A stretch of DNA of 64,000 bases from Caulobacter sp. CCUG 60055 (GTDB lineage: Bacteria; Pseudomonadota; Alphaproteobacteria; Caulobacterales; Caulobacteraceae), in assembly GCF_022750545.1 (NCBI RefSeq), contig NZ_PUIC01000009.1, positions 62,001-126,000 of the forward strand, in the 5' to 3' direction. The notes under the pieces were generated by a model that did no database searches, had not been told where the DNA came from, and worked only from the letters and a program-made list of their open reading frames with translations. Positions 10,790 to 19,471 of the stretch are shown one piece after another; within the stretch, counting starts at the first letter, position 1, and each line of letters begins with the position of its first letter. The position numbers and the translations under genes are program-made.

Positions 10790-11413
10790 TCAGCCCTCGC
10801 GCGCCGCGCCGCGCAGGGCCGTCTGCACCGGGGCCCAGTTCATGCGGTGGGCGGGGCACGGGCCGAGCCGGGTCAGCGCCTCGATATGGATCGGCGCGCC
10901 ATAGCCCTTGTGCGAGGCGAAGCCGTAGCCGGGATGAACGGCGTCCAGCTCGGTCATCAGCCGGTCGCGGGCGACCTTGGCCAGGATCGAGGCGGCGGCG
11001 ATGGAGCAGGACACGGCGTCGCCCTTGACCACCGTCCTGACCTGGCAAGGCAGCGGAAAGCGATAGTTGCCGTCGACCAGGGCGAAGGCCGGCGCGACCT
11101 TCAGTCCCTCCACCGCCCGGCGCATGGCCAGGCCCGTGGCGTGCAGGATGTTGAGCTCGGCGATCTCCTCGACCGAGGCGAAACCCACCGCCCAGGAGAC
11201 GGCCATGGCCTTGATCTCGCCCTCCAGCCGGTCGCGGGCCCTGGCGGTCAGCTTCTTGGAATCGTTCAGCCCCTGGGGGCAGCGGTCCGGATCGAGGATC
11301 ACCGCCGCCGCCGACACTGGCCCGGCCCATGGGCCCCGGCCAGCTTCGTCGACGCCGCAGACCGGGCCGGGACAGGCCGCCTCGAGCAGGAAATCCGGAC
11401 CCGTTCGGCTCAT
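10790..11413 (-). CDS. rnhB: Ribonuclease HII
   Basis: 207 residues from the ATG at 11413, whose ATGA overlaps the tag stop codon by four bases. It cleaves RNA in RNA-DNA hybrids and single ribonucleotides. The type 2 RNase H signature is at the start ([19 protein letters not shown]), followed by the second acidic residue region [11 protein letters not shown] and the invariant [20 protein letters not shown]. It is the second gene of a tag-rnhB pair and is probably translationally coupled to tag. Confidence 0.95.
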   Translation of the reverse strand: MSRTGPDFLLEAACPGPVCGVDEAGRGPWAGPVSAAAVILDPDRCPQGLNDSKKLTARARDRLEGEIKAMAVSWAVGFASVEEIAELNILHATGLAMRRAVEGLKVAPAFALVDGNYRFPLPCQVRTVVKGDAVSCSIAAASILAKVARDRLMTELDAVHPGYGFASHKGYGAPIHIEALTRLGPCPAHRMNWAPVQTALRGAAREG

Positions 11414-12021
11414 CGCCGGGCCATGTCGCGGATCGGCTGGTGGCGGAAGCAGCCGACCATGTGGTCGTTGACCAGGCCGGTCGCCTGCATGAAGGCGTAG
11501 ACGATCACCGGGCCGACGAACTTGAAGCCCCTGGCCTTCAGCGCCTTGGACATCTCGACCGCCTCGGGGGTCTGGGTCGGCGCCTGGGCGATGCTTTCCC
11601 ACCGGCTCTGGATCGGCGCGCCGCCGACGAAACCCCACAGGAACTGCGAGAAGTCCTCGCCGCGCTCGCGCATGTCGAGATAGAGGCGCGCGCCCGAGAT
11701 GGCGGCGTCGATCTTGGCGTTGGAGCGGACGATGCCGGCGTCGGCCATCAGGCGGGCGCGGTCGGCCTCGCCGAAGCGGGCGACCTTCTCCGGGTCGAAA
11801 TCGGCGAAGGCCGCGCGGAAGGCGTCGCGCTTCCGGAGGATGGTGATCCAGGCCAGCCCGGCCTGGAACCCGTCGAGCACCAGCTTCTCCCACAGGGCGC
11901 GGCTGTCGTACTCGGGCACGCCCCATTCGGTGTCGTGATAGGCCTCGTACAGCGGATCGCCGGCCATGCCCTTCCAGGCGCAGCGGCTGACGGCGGGGTG
12001 GGAATGCGGATGCTCGCTCAT
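11410..12021 (-). CDS. tag: DNA-3-methyladenine glycosylase I
   Basis: 203 residues. It excises 3-methyladenine from alkylated DNA. Hallmarks are [21 protein letters not shown] at the N-terminus, the helix-hairpin-helix region [20 protein letters not shown], and the zinc ligands (N-terminal Cys, and the C-terminal MVGCFRHQ cluster). The length fits the family. It is cotranscribed with rnhB (4 bp overlap) and lies 36 bp downstream of the nitronate monooxygenase gene. Confidence 0.96.
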   Translation of the reverse strand: MSEHPHSHPAVSRCAWKGMAGDPLYEAYHDTEWGVPEYDSRALWEKLVLDGFQAGLAWITILRKRDAFRAAFADFDPEKVARFGEADRARLMADAGIVRSNAKIDAAISGARLYLDMRERGEDFSQFLWGFVGGAPIQSRWESIAQAPTQTPEAVEMSKALKARGFKFVGPVIVYAFMQATGLVNDHMVGCFRHQPIRDMARR

Positions 12022-12057
12022 GACCCGCGCCTTAGCACGAGTCCGCCGGGAAGGTCC

Positions 12058-13044
12058 CTACTCGGCCGCCGCCGGAACCCCGGCCCGCAGCCCGGCCATG
12101 CGCGCGACGGCGGCCTCGGCCTGGTCCATGATCCTGGCGACGATCTCGGCCGCCGGCAGCACCTCGTGCACGCCGCCCGCAGACTGGCCCATGGCGAAGC
12201 ACGACTTGTCGGGATCGAGGCCGTCGATCTGGCCGCCGATGCCGCCCATGGCCCCGTTGCGGATGCTGATCCCCGCCTGCATCGGGAAGGGTTGGATGTC
12301 CTGAGGCCGGCTCTCCCAGTCCTCGACATAGGGATTCTTCTTCACCCGCATCGGCTTGCCGGAATAGCAGCGGGTGCGGACGGTGTCCTCGTCGGCCGCC
12401 TCGAGGATCGCCTGCCGATAGGCGGCGCCGGCGTGGGCCTCCTCGGAGGCGATGAAGCGGGTGCCCATCCACACGCCCTGGGCGCCCAGGGCCAGGGCGG
12501 CGGCCAGGCCCCGCCCGTCGGAGATGCCGCCGGCCGCAGCCACCGGAATGTTCACCGCGTCGACCGCCTGGCCGACCAGGGGCAAGGTGCCGACCAGGCC
12601 AGTGTGGCCGCCGCCCTCGCCGCCCTGGCAGATCACTGCGTCGCAGCCGGCCTGCTCGGCCTTGACCGCGTGCTTGACCGCCCCGCAGACCACCATGACC
12701 TTGAGGCCGGCCTTGTGCAGCTTCTCCAGGATCGGCGTCGGCACGCCCAGGCCGGCGATGAAGGCGCTGGCCCCCTCGTTGATGATGACGTCGACCGAGG
12801 CGGTCAGGGCGTCCGGCGTGGCGGCCAGGAGGTCGACCCCGAACGGCCGGTCGGTCAGCCTGCGCACCTGGCGCATCTGTTCGCGGATGAAGTCGGGGCC
12901 GGTTCCAGCCATGCCGAGCACGCCGTAGCCGCCGGCGTTGGACACCGCCGCCGCCAACTCGGCGTAGGACACCCCGCCCATGCCGGCCAGCAGGATGGGA
13001 TGCTCGATCTCCAGGAGATCGCAGAGCGGCGTGCGCAGGGACAT
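12058..13044 (-). CDS. Nitronate monooxygenase (2-nitropropane dioxygenase family)
   Basis: 328 residues forming an FMN-binding TIM barrel. Family features are the N-terminal HPILLAGMGGVSYAELAAAVSNAGG, the phosphate-binding loops ICQGGEGGGHTG and PVAAAGGISDGRGLAAALALGA, and the closing GVWMGTRFIASEEAHAG. Such enzymes oxidise alkyl nitronates, but many members act on unknown substrates. It lies upstream of tag-rnhB on the same strand and downstream of an SDR gene, from which a strong GC hairpin (13081-13103) separates it. Confidence 0.85.
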   Translation of the reverse strand: MSLRTPLCDLLEIEHPILLAGMGGVSYAELAAAVSNAGGYGVLGMAGTGPDFIREQMRQVRRLTDRPFGVDLLAATPDALTASVDVIINEGASAFIAGLGVPTPILEKLHKAGLKVMVVCGAVKHAVKAEQAGCDAVICQGGEGGGHTGLVGTLPLVGQAVDAVNIPVAAAGGISDGRGLAAALALGAQGVWMGTRFIASEEAHAGAAYRQAILEAADEDTVRTRCYSGKPMRVKKNPYVEDWESRPQDIQPFPMQAGISIRNGAMGGIGGQIDGLDPDKSCFAMGQSAGGVHEVLPAAEIVARIMDQAEAAVARMAGLRAGVPAAAE

Positions 13045-13080
13045 GGCGGGCTCCCGAACTTATCGTCGTTCAGGCGAGCA

Positions 13081-13103
13081 TCGCGCCGCCGCCGGGGCGG
13101 CGC
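13081..13103 (-). terminator. GC hairpin between SDR gene and nitronate monooxygenase gene
   Basis: GCGCCGCC pairs with GGCGGCGC around a five-base loop, just after the minus-strand SDR stop codon. It lacks a U-tract, so it is at best a Rho-assisted or transcript-stabilising structure. Confidence 0.35.
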
Positions 13104-13141
13104 AACCGTGACCCCGCGTCAAGGCGAGCCGGAAAATGGCC

Positions 13142-13924
13142 TCAGAAGATGGCGTAGCCGCCGTCGATGACCAGGGTGTCGCCCGAGTGGTAGCTGGAGG
13201 CGTCCGAGGCCAGATAGACCGCCATGCCGCCGAAATCGGCCGGCTCGCCCCAACGGCGGGCCGGAACGCGCGGGATCACCTTGTCGGCGAAGGCCTTGTT
13301 CTCCTGGGCCCCGGCGGTCATGTCGGTGGCGATCCAGCCCGGCAGGATGGCGTTGGCCCGCACGCCGTAGCGGGCGTGCTCGACGGCGACCGACTTGACC
13401 ATCGAGATCACCGCGCCCTTGGTGGCGGCGTAGGCCTCGTTGCGGGCCGCGCCCTCGATGGCCGCCAGCGAGGCGATGCCGACGATCGAGCCGCCCGGAT
13501 CGCCCGACCTGGCCCGCTCGACCATGTGGCGGCAGGCTTCGCGGAAGGTCCAGAACACCCCGTCGAGATTGACCGCCAGCACCTTGCGATAGGTCTCGGT
13601 GGTCATGTCGACGAAGGACGGCGCGCCGTAGCCGACGCCGGCGTTGGCGATGACGGTGTCGATGCGGCCCATGGCGGTCGCCGCCTCGGCCATGGCCTCG
13701 ACCACCGCCTGCTCGTTGGAGACATCGACCACCTGGGCCAGGACGCGGCGGCCGTGGCGGGTCAGCTTGCCCTCGGCCTCGATGTTGCGGTCGTGGTTCG
13801 AGCCCCAGATCACCACGTCGGCCCCGGCCTGGGTCAGGGCCTCGGCCATGCCGAAGCCGATGCCGCGGTTGCCGCCGGTCACCAGGGCGACCTTGCCGGT
13901 CAGGTCGAAGGGCGCGTAGGCCAT
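13142..13924 (-). CDS. SDR-family oxidoreductase
   Basis: 260 residues from the ATG at 13924, which has GGGAG eight bases upstream. A longer in-frame start at 14047 has no support. It is a classical short-chain dehydrogenase: the cofactor loop TGGNRGIG, the NAG motif (IANAGVG), the catalytic Ser in GIASLAA, YAATK for the Tyr/Lys pair, and the closing IDGGYAIF. The residue pattern after beta-2 (GSNHDRN) favours NADP over NAD only weakly. The substrate is unknown, and neighbours do not define a pathway. Confidence 0.88.
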   Translation of the reverse strand: MAYAPFDLTGKVALVTGGNRGIGFGMAEALTQAGADVVIWGSNHDRNIEAEGKLTRHGRRVLAQVVDVSNEQAVVEAMAEAATAMGRIDTVIANAGVGYGAPSFVDMTTETYRKVLAVNLDGVFWTFREACRHMVERARSGDPGGSIVGIASLAAIEGAARNEAYAATKGAVISMVKSVAVEHARYGVRANAILPGWIATDMTAGAQENKAFADKVIPRVPARRWGEPADFGGMAVYLASDASSYHSGDTLVIDGGYAIF

Positions 13925-14083
13925 GGCGTCATCTCCCGTTGAAACAGTTGTTCGACAGGAAGCGGGTTCCGCTCGGCCCGTCAAGCCGGGGCGGGCGGCC
14001 AGGCCGCGCTTTCGCCTCGCGTCAGTCTTCTTTGCGCCGCAACGCAAGGTTTATTTCGGACGCGAACCAGGGGGACGGCGAGG

Positions 14084-14692
14084 ATGGCGGCCAGCATTCG
14101 GCGGGTCCGGGGCGAGAGCCTGGCCTACGCGGTCGCCGGGGCGATCCTGATCCACGCCGCGCTCATCGCGTGGATGGCGGCGCATCTCGATACGCCCTCG
14201 GGCCCGCGCGAGCCCCAGGCGATCAGCGTGACGCTGACGCCGCCCTGGCCGGCGGGCCGCAGCCGCCGCCCCGCCCATTCCCCGCCGGCTCGCAAGGCCG
14301 AGGTCCCCGTCGCCGCCCCGCCGTCCGCCCTAACGCCGAACGCCGAGCCGGCCGGGCCGGCGCCCCCGGCCATGGCCAAGCCGGAGCAGGACGAGCGCCT
14401 CGCCTTGCAGCGGGCGCTGCGCGACGCCCTGGCATGCCGGAACGCCATGCCTGACGCCTCCCGCGAGGCGCGCCAGGCCTGCCAGGACCGCTTCGCCGCC
14501 GGTCGGCGCGCCGACGGACCGCCGCCCAGGCTCAACCTGGATCGTCGGGGCGACTTCGCCGCCAGCCAGGACCCCGAGGCCTATCTGCCCAAGAAGCCCA
14601 AGAACGGCTGCAAGGCGCGGGCGGCGGGAACCGTGACAGTGCTCGGCCAGGAAGGCGCCGCCGCCGGCGTCGGCTGCGCCTGGTCGTTCTAG
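14084..14692 (+). CDS. Proline-rich membrane-anchored periplasmic protein, unknown function
   Basis: 202 residues, not a family I recognise. One N-terminal membrane helix (SLAYAVAGAILIHAALIAWMA) is followed by a Pro/Ala/Arg-rich stretch (residues ~50-105) and a C-terminal region with six Cys, including CRNAMPDASREARQACQDRF and NGCKARAAG. The Cys suggest periplasmic disulfides. The overall plan (short cytoplasmic start, signal anchor, Pro-rich linker, small C-terminal module) resembles TonB/TolA-type energy-transducing or linker proteins, but no TonB domain is visible. GGCGAGG lies just upstream of the ATG. It stands alone on the plus strand among minus-strand genes. Confidence 0.7.
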   Translation: MAASIRRVRGESLAYAVAGAILIHAALIAWMAAHLDTPSGPREPQAISVTLTPPWPAGRSRRPAHSPPARKAEVPVAAPPSALTPNAEPAGPAPPAMAKPEQDERLALQRALRDALACRNAMPDASREARQACQDRFAAGRRADGPPPRLNLDRRGDFAASQDPEAYLPKKPKNGCKARAAGTVTVLGQEGAAAGVGCAWSF

Positions 14693-14699
14693 CGCCGGC

Positions 14700-15155
14700 C
14701 TAGCCGCCGAAGCGGGCGGCGGCTTCGGCGATCACCCGGCGGGTCTCGTCCCACTCGACCACGGCCAGGGCCTCGTCGCGGGAGAAGAACCGGGCGTCGG
14801 CGGCGTCGTCGCCGGCCTTCGGCTCGCCCGACAGCCAGCGGGCGGCGTAGTCGACCATCACGTAGTGGCGCGTGGTCTCGCCGCTCGCGCGCGAGGTGAA
14901 CAGGCCGTCGACCACGTCGATCAGGCCCAGGAGCTCGGCCTCGACGCCAGTTTCCTCCCGAAGTTCGCGCAAGGCGGCCTGGGCCAGTGTCTCGCCCCAT
15001 TCCAGGCGGCCGCCCGGCAGGCTCCACTGGCCCTGGCGGGGCGGGTTGCCGCGCTTGATCAACAGCACCTCGGAGCCGCGCAGGCAGACCACGCCGGCGG
15101 TCGGAACCGGAATTCTCGCCTGATCGCCCATCGCCGCCGCCCCGTCTTCCGCCAT
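14700..15155 (-). CDS. Nudix hydrolase
   Basis: 151 residues. The complete Nudix box GX5EX7REUXEEXGU is present: GGRLEWGETLAQ with AALRELREETGVEAE following. The context (GNPPRQGQWSLPGGRLEWGE) resembles the ADP-ribose/ADP-sugar or housecleaning-NTP hydrolases of the MutT/NudF groups, but the substrate cannot be assigned. A second in-frame ATG nine codons in (MGDQARIPV) is a plausible alternative start. It converges with the proline-rich protein gene, 7 bp between stop codons. Confidence 0.9.
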   Translation of the reverse strand: MAEDGAAAMGDQARIPVPTAGVVCLRGSEVLLIKRGNPPRQGQWSLPGGRLEWGETLAQAALRELREETGVEAELLGLIDVVDGLFTSRASGETTRHYVMVDYAARWLSGEPKAGDDAADARFFSRDEALAVVEWDETRRVIAEAAARFGG

Positions 15156-15210
15156 GCCGACGTCAGCGCCTGCGCCGCCTGATGGCGTCGCGCGGCCGAC
15201 CTGGAGCCCC

Positions 15211-16263
15211 CTAAAGGAACGAGGCGCGGACGTCGATGCTGGAACGGACCCCCACGTCCTTGAGCGCGGCGGCCAGCCACTCGTCCGCCGCCGCCCGGCC
15301 CCGCGCCTTGAGGTCCTGGAGGAACGACCACTCGGTGTCGAACTTGCTGGTCGAGGACAGGTCGTCCAGCCGGCCGTCGGCGGTGATGGCGTGGATGTAC
15401 ATGCCGCGATAGCGGCCCCTGGCGCTGTCCTTGAGCAGGCCCTCCTCGATCAGCTTCTGCACGAAGGCGACCGAGCGGAGCTGGGAGACCAGCGAGGCGT
15501 TGAAGGTGATCTCGTTCAGCCGGTCCATGATCTCGCCCGGCGACTTGGGCGTGGTCTCGCGGACCAGCGGGTTGAGGCTGACCACCAGGATGTCGTTGGG
15601 GGTCTTGTCGTAGAACAGCGGCCACAGCGGCGGGTTGGCCAGATAGCCGCCGTCCCAGTAGGACTCGCCGTCGATCTCCACCGCCTGGAACAGATAGGGC
15701 AGGCAGGCCGAGGCCATCACGTGCTTGGCGGTCAGTTCAGGGCCGCGGAACACCCGCGCCTTGCTGGTGCGGATCTCGGTGGCCGAGATGTAGAGGGCGA
15801 TGGGCGAGCGCTCGCGGATCGCCTTGAAGTTCACCTGGGCCTCCAGCACGTCGTGCAGCGGGTTCAGGTTGAAGGGGTTGAACTCGTAGGGGCTGAAGCT
15901 CATCGCCAGGTTCTCGGCGAGACGCCAGCCGGGGGTGTTCTGCAGCCAGGTCGCCGGATTGAAGGCCGCCGTCCAGCCGGCGGCGTCGCCGAACACGTTG
16001 CGGCCGCCGGCGCGGTTGACCTCCCGCCAGAACGATTCCAGCCGGGCCCGCGCCCCGTCCGGGCCGCCCTCGGCGAGGCCGTCGGCCAGGCAGACCGCGT
16101 TCATCGCCCCGGCCGAGGCGGCGGCCACGGCCTTGATCTCGACGCCGCCGTGCTCCAACAGCCGGTCGAGCACGCCCCACTCGAACGCGCCGTGGGCCCC
16201 GCCGCCCTGCAGCGCCAGGCTGATCGGCCTGGGCGCGGCCGGCTTCTTGCGCGAGCCGAGCAT
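15211..16263 (-). CDS. Patatin-like phospholipase
   Basis: 350 residues from the ATG at 16263; the open frame continues upstream into bdhA but only as a shadow. Patatin hallmarks are the oxyanion loop LALQGGGAHGAFEWGVLDRL, the nucleophile elbow AAASAGAMNAV, and the catalytic-dyad Asp in DGGYLANPPL. The elbow reads Ala-x-Ser-x-Gly where the family usually has Gly-x-Ser-x-Gly. The C-terminal third resembles the DUF3734 extension of alphaproteobacterial patatins. It follows bdhA by 8 bp, so it is probably cotranscribed with it; a link to polyhydroxybutyrate or lipid turnover is inference. Confidence 0.87.
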   Translation of the reverse strand: MLGSRKKPAAPRPISLALQGGGAHGAFEWGVLDRLLEHGGVEIKAVAAASAGAMNAVCLADGLAEGGPDGARARLESFWREVNRAGGRNVFGDAAGWTAAFNPATWLQNTPGWRLAENLAMSFSPYEFNPFNLNPLHDVLEAQVNFKAIRERSPIALYISATEIRTSKARVFRGPELTAKHVMASACLPYLFQAVEIDGESYWDGGYLANPPLWPLFYDKTPNDILVVSLNPLVRETTPKSPGEIMDRLNEITFNASLVSQLRSVAFVQKLIEEGLLKDSARGRYRGMYIHAITADGRLDDLSSTSKFDTEWSFLQDLKARGRAAADEWLAAALKDVGVRSSIDVRASFL

Positions 16264-16271
16264 GCCCCGCC

Positions 16272-17069
16272 CTATTCCGCCGTCCAGCCGCCGTCGACCG
16301 CGACCGCCGCGCCGTTCATCGAGGCGCCGGCGTCGGAGACCATGTAGAGCAGCAGGCCCGCCAGTTCGGAGAACTCGACGAACTTCTTGGTCGGCTGGGC
16401 GGCCAGGATGACGTTCTTCATGACGTCCTCTTCGCTCATGCCGCGCGACTTGGCCTGGTCGGCGATCTGGGCGACCACCAGCGGCGTCTTCACATAGCCG
16501 GGGCAGATGGCGTTGGCGGTGACGCCGGAGGTGGCCAGCTCCAGGGCGGCGGTCTTGGTGAAGCCGACGATGCCGTGCTTGGCCGCGACATAGGCCGACT
16601 TGAACGGCGAGGCGACCAGGCCGTGGGCCGAGGCGATGTTGACGATGCGTCCGCGCCCCTGGGCCTTCATGATCGGGATCGCCGCCTTGGTGGCGTGGAA
16701 GGCCGAGGTCAGGTTGATGGCGATGATCTGGTCCCACTTCTCGACCGGGAAGGTCTCGATCGCCTCGACGTGCTGGACGCCGGCGTTGTTGACCAGGATG
16801 TCGAGGCGGCCGAATTGCTTGTGGGCGAAGGCGACCATATCGGCGATCTGCGCCGGCTGGGTCATGTCGGCGCCGTGATAGCGGACCTTGACCCCGTGGG
16901 CGGCCTCCATCGCCGCGCGGGTCTTCTCGATCTCGGCCGGGTCGCCCAGGCCGTTGAGCACGATGTCGACGCCTTCGGCGGCCAAGGCGTCGGCCAGGGC
17001 GTGACCGATCCCGCTGGTCGAGCCGGTGACGACGGCGACGTGGTCCTTCAATCCGAACGAATAAGCCAT
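16272..17069 (-). CDS. bdhA: D-3-hydroxybutyrate dehydrogenase
   Basis: 265 residues from the ATG at 17069. It is an NAD-dependent SDR interconverting 3-hydroxybutyrate and acetoacetate, in polyhydroxybutyrate breakdown. The cofactor loop is VVTGSTSGIGHALAD. Substrate-specific segments match this enzyme closely: NNAGVQHVEAIE, NIASAHGLVASPFKSAY with catalytic Ser and Tyr, YVAAKHG, and ANAICPGYVKTPLV. The 9 residues gained from an upstream ATG (17096) are not family-like. It lies upstream of, and is nearly fused to, the patatin gene. Confidence 0.92.
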   Translation of the reverse strand: MAYSFGLKDHVAVVTGSTSGIGHALADALAAEGVDIVLNGLGDPAEIEKTRAAMEAAHGVKVRYHGADMTQPAQIADMVAFAHKQFGRLDILVNNAGVQHVEAIETFPVEKWDQIIAINLTSAFHATKAAIPIMKAQGRGRIVNIASAHGLVASPFKSAYVAAKHGIVGFTKTAALELATSGVTANAICPGYVKTPLVVAQIADQAKSRGMSEEDVMKNVILAAQPTKKFVEFSELAGLLLYMVSDAGASMNGAAVAVDGGWTAE

Positions 17070-17195
17070 GGTGTCGCTCCTCCTGACTTGCTGCAACGCA
17101 GCATAGGCGCTGCGGTTGCGAAGAGCGAGCCCCTAACCGCTTCGCCGGAGCGGCTCGTTCATGGCCTCCGGTTTAAATTCATCAAGAGATGAAAT

Positions 17196-17963
17196 TCAAG
17201 GCTGCGGGCGGGTGAACACCCAGTCGGCCTCGTCGGACAGCCCCTTCTGGAAGGCGTAGCCGGCCCCGTCGAAGGCCTTGAGGTCGTCGCGCCGCTCGAT
17301 GCGGTTGTCGACGGCGAAGCGCGCCATCAGGCCCCGCGCCTTCTTGGCGTAGAAGCCCAGCGTGCGCAGCTTGCCGTCCTTCTCGTCCTTGAAGTGGCAG
17401 GTGACGACCTTGAGCTTGAGCGCCTTGGCGTCGACCGCGCCGAAATATTCCTGGCTGGCCAGGTTGACCAAGGTGCGGTCGGCGTGGCCCTCGGCGGCGG
17501 CGTTCAGGGTCTCGGAGATGCGCGCGCCCCAGAAGTCGTAGAGGGTCGAGCCGCGCTTGGTCTTGAGGCGCACCCCCATCTCCAGGCGATAGGGCTGCAA
17601 GGCGTCGAGCGGCCGCAGCACCCCGTAGAGCCCCGACAGGATGCGCAGGTGCTGCTGGGCCCAGTCCAGGCCCGGCCGGTCGAGCGTGCGGGCCTGCAGG
17701 CCCTCGTAGACGTCGCCGTCGAAGGCGATCGCCGCCTGCAGCCCGTCCTCGCAGACCGGGTCGAAGGCCTGGAACCGCTCGCGGTTCAGCACCGCCAGCT
17801 TGTCCGAGATGTGCATCAGGCTCTTGAGGTCGCCCACCGACAGGACGCGGGTGGTCTTCGCCAGCTCGGCGATGTCCTTGGTCAGGGCCGGCGTCGTCAG
17901 CGGCGCGTCGAGCGGCGCGGGCGTGAAGTCGAGGGACTTGGCGGGGGAAAGCACGAACAGCAT
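17196..17963 (-). CDS. yaaA: Peroxide stress protein YaaA (DUF328/UPF0246)
   Basis: 255 residues from the ATG at 17963, which starts exactly at the family N-terminus MLFVLSPAKSLDF. Other conserved blocks are LMHISDKLAVLNRERFQAF, ILSGLYGVLRPLDALQPYRLEMG, and the closing NLASQEYF and FYAKKARGLMARF. In E. coli YaaA limits iron-driven oxidative DNA damage and binds DNA. It lies 126 bp upstream of bdhA on the same strand, and that spacer contains AT-rich inverted sequence. Confidence 0.93.
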   Translation of the reverse strand: MLFVLSPAKSLDFTPAPLDAPLTTPALTKDIAELAKTTRVLSVGDLKSLMHISDKLAVLNRERFQAFDPVCEDGLQAAIAFDGDVYEGLQARTLDRPGLDWAQQHLRILSGLYGVLRPLDALQPYRLEMGVRLKTKRGSTLYDFWGARISETLNAAAEGHADRTLVNLASQEYFGAVDAKALKLKVVTCHFKDEKDGKLRTLGFYAKKARGLMARFAVDNRIERRDDLKAFDGAGYAFQKGLSDEADWVFTRPQP

Positions 17964-18026
17964 GGCGGCCTTTGGAGCGGTCGTCGTCGGGCGCGAGATA
18001 GGCCGGCCCGTCGCCAAAAACCAGCC

Positions 18027-19448
18027 TTAGAACAGCACGCGCGGGTTCATGATCCGTCGCGGATCGAGCGCGGCGCGCACGGCGCGCAGGGCCTCGACCT
18101 CGATCGGGGCCTTGTAGCGCAAGGCCTCGGCCGACTTCATCGCCCCCAGCCCATGCTCGGCCGAGATCGAGCCTGAACGCCGGGCGACAATATCGTGAAC
18201 AAGGCGCGAGCCGTCGTCGCGTCGGGCCGAATGGGCGGCCGGATCGCCGCCCTCGGGCGCGAGGACGTCGTAATGGACGTTGCCGTCGCCGACATGGCCG
18301 AAGGCCACCACGCGCACGCCGGGCGAGAAGGCCTCGACCGCCGCCGTCGCCTCGTCGATGAAGTCGGCGATCTGCGACACCGGCACCGAGACGTCGTGCT
18401 TCCAGGCCGCCCCCTCCGGCTTCTGGCCGGCCGACTGGTTCTCGCGCACGGCCCAGAAGGCGTGGGCCTGGGCCTCGGTCTGGGCGACGGCGGCGTCCTG
18501 GATCAAGTCGTCCTCCAGGGCCCGCGCCAGCAGCCGCTCCATCGCCGCCTCGGCCGCGCCCGGCTCGCCGCTGGCGGTCTCGATCAGCACATACCAGGGA
18601 TGCACGCCCTCCAGCGGCTCGCGCTGGCCGGGGATGTTCTTGAGCACGAAGGCGACCCCGCGCCGGCCCATCAGCTCGAAGGCCTCGACGGCGCCGCCGG
18701 TCTCTTCCTTGGCCCGGGCCAACAGGCGGATGGCGTCCTGGGGCGTGCGCAGCCCGACCACGGCCGTGGCGCGCGAGGCCAGGATCGGGAACAGCTTGAG
18801 GCTGGCGGCGGTGACCACGCCCAGGGTGCCCTCGGCGCCGATGAGGAGCTGCTTGAGGTCATAGCCGGTGTTGTCCTTGCGCAGGCGCTTGAGGCCGTTC
18901 CACACGTCGCCGTTGGGCAGCACCGCCTCCAGGCCCAGCACCAGATCGCGCATCACCCCGTAGCGCAGCACCGCCACGCCCCCGGCGTTGGTGGAGACGT
19001 TGCCGCCGACCGTGCACGAGCCTTCCGAGGCCAGGCCCAGCGGGAAGCGGCGATTGACGGTCAGGGCCGCCGCGTGCACGGCCGCCAGGGTGGCGCCGGC
19101 CTCGGCCACGACGACGTCGTCGAAGGCGTCGATGTCGCGGATCGCCCGCATCCGCTCCAGCGACAGCAGGACCTCGCCCTGCGGGATCTGGCCGCCGACC
19201 AGGCCGGTGTTGCCGCCCTGGGGCGTGACCGGGGTCCCGGTCTCGGCGCAGATCCCGACGATGGCGGCGACCTCGGCGGTCGATCTGGGCAGCATCAGGA
19301 TCGGCGTCGTCCCGCTCCAGCGGTCGCGCCATTCGACCAGCTTGGGGGCGAGCCGCTCGGGCTCCTGGCTCCAGCCGCCCTCGCCGACCGCGGCCTTGAG
19401 GCGGGAGACGACGTGGTCCGGAACGGGAGTGGAAACGGCGACGGTCAT
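18027..19448 (-). CDS. FAD-linked D-2-hydroxyacid dehydrogenase (GlcD/D-2-hydroxyglutarate dehydrogenase type)
   Basis: 473 residues. VAO-fold flavoprotein: the FAD-binding PCMH domain contains TPQGGNTGLVGGQIP and EGSCTVGGNVSTNAGGVAVLRYG. The C-terminal FAD-oxidase domain ends with VVAFGHVGDGNVHYDVL, ISAEHGLGAMK and LDPRRIMNP. These C-terminal motifs supply the metal and substrate ligands in D-2-hydroxyglutarate and D-lactate dehydrogenases. The exact substrate is undetermined; a link to serine or lactate metabolism is only possible. It lies 23 bp downstream of the Sua5 gene. Confidence 0.88.
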   Translation of the reverse strand: MTVAVSTPVPDHVVSRLKAAVGEGGWSQEPERLAPKLVEWRDRWSGTTPILMLPRSTAEVAAIVGICAETGTPVTPQGGNTGLVGGQIPQGEVLLSLERMRAIRDIDAFDDVVVAEAGATLAAVHAAALTVNRRFPLGLASEGSCTVGGNVSTNAGGVAVLRYGVMRDLVLGLEAVLPNGDVWNGLKRLRKDNTGYDLKQLLIGAEGTLGVVTAASLKLFPILASRATAVVGLRTPQDAIRLLARAKEETGGAVEAFELMGRRGVAFVLKNIPGQREPLEGVHPWYVLIETASGEPGAAEAAMERLLARALEDDLIQDAAVAQTEAQAHAFWAVRENQSAGQKPEGAAWKHDVSVPVSQIADFIDEATAAVEAFSPGVRVVAFGHVGDGNVHYDVLAPEGGDPAAHSARRDDGSRLVHDIVARRSGSISAEHGLGAMKSAEALRYKAPIEVEALRAVRAALDPRRIMNPRVLF

Positions 19449-19471
19449 GGCGGAAGTCTAGTCCCTGGGGC

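Noticed and set aside
17173-17196. AT-rich inverted repeat in the leader between yaaA and bdhA
   Set aside because: Arms AAATTCATC and GATGAAATT are imperfect and no U-tract or regulator is known, so I did not call a terminator or operator.
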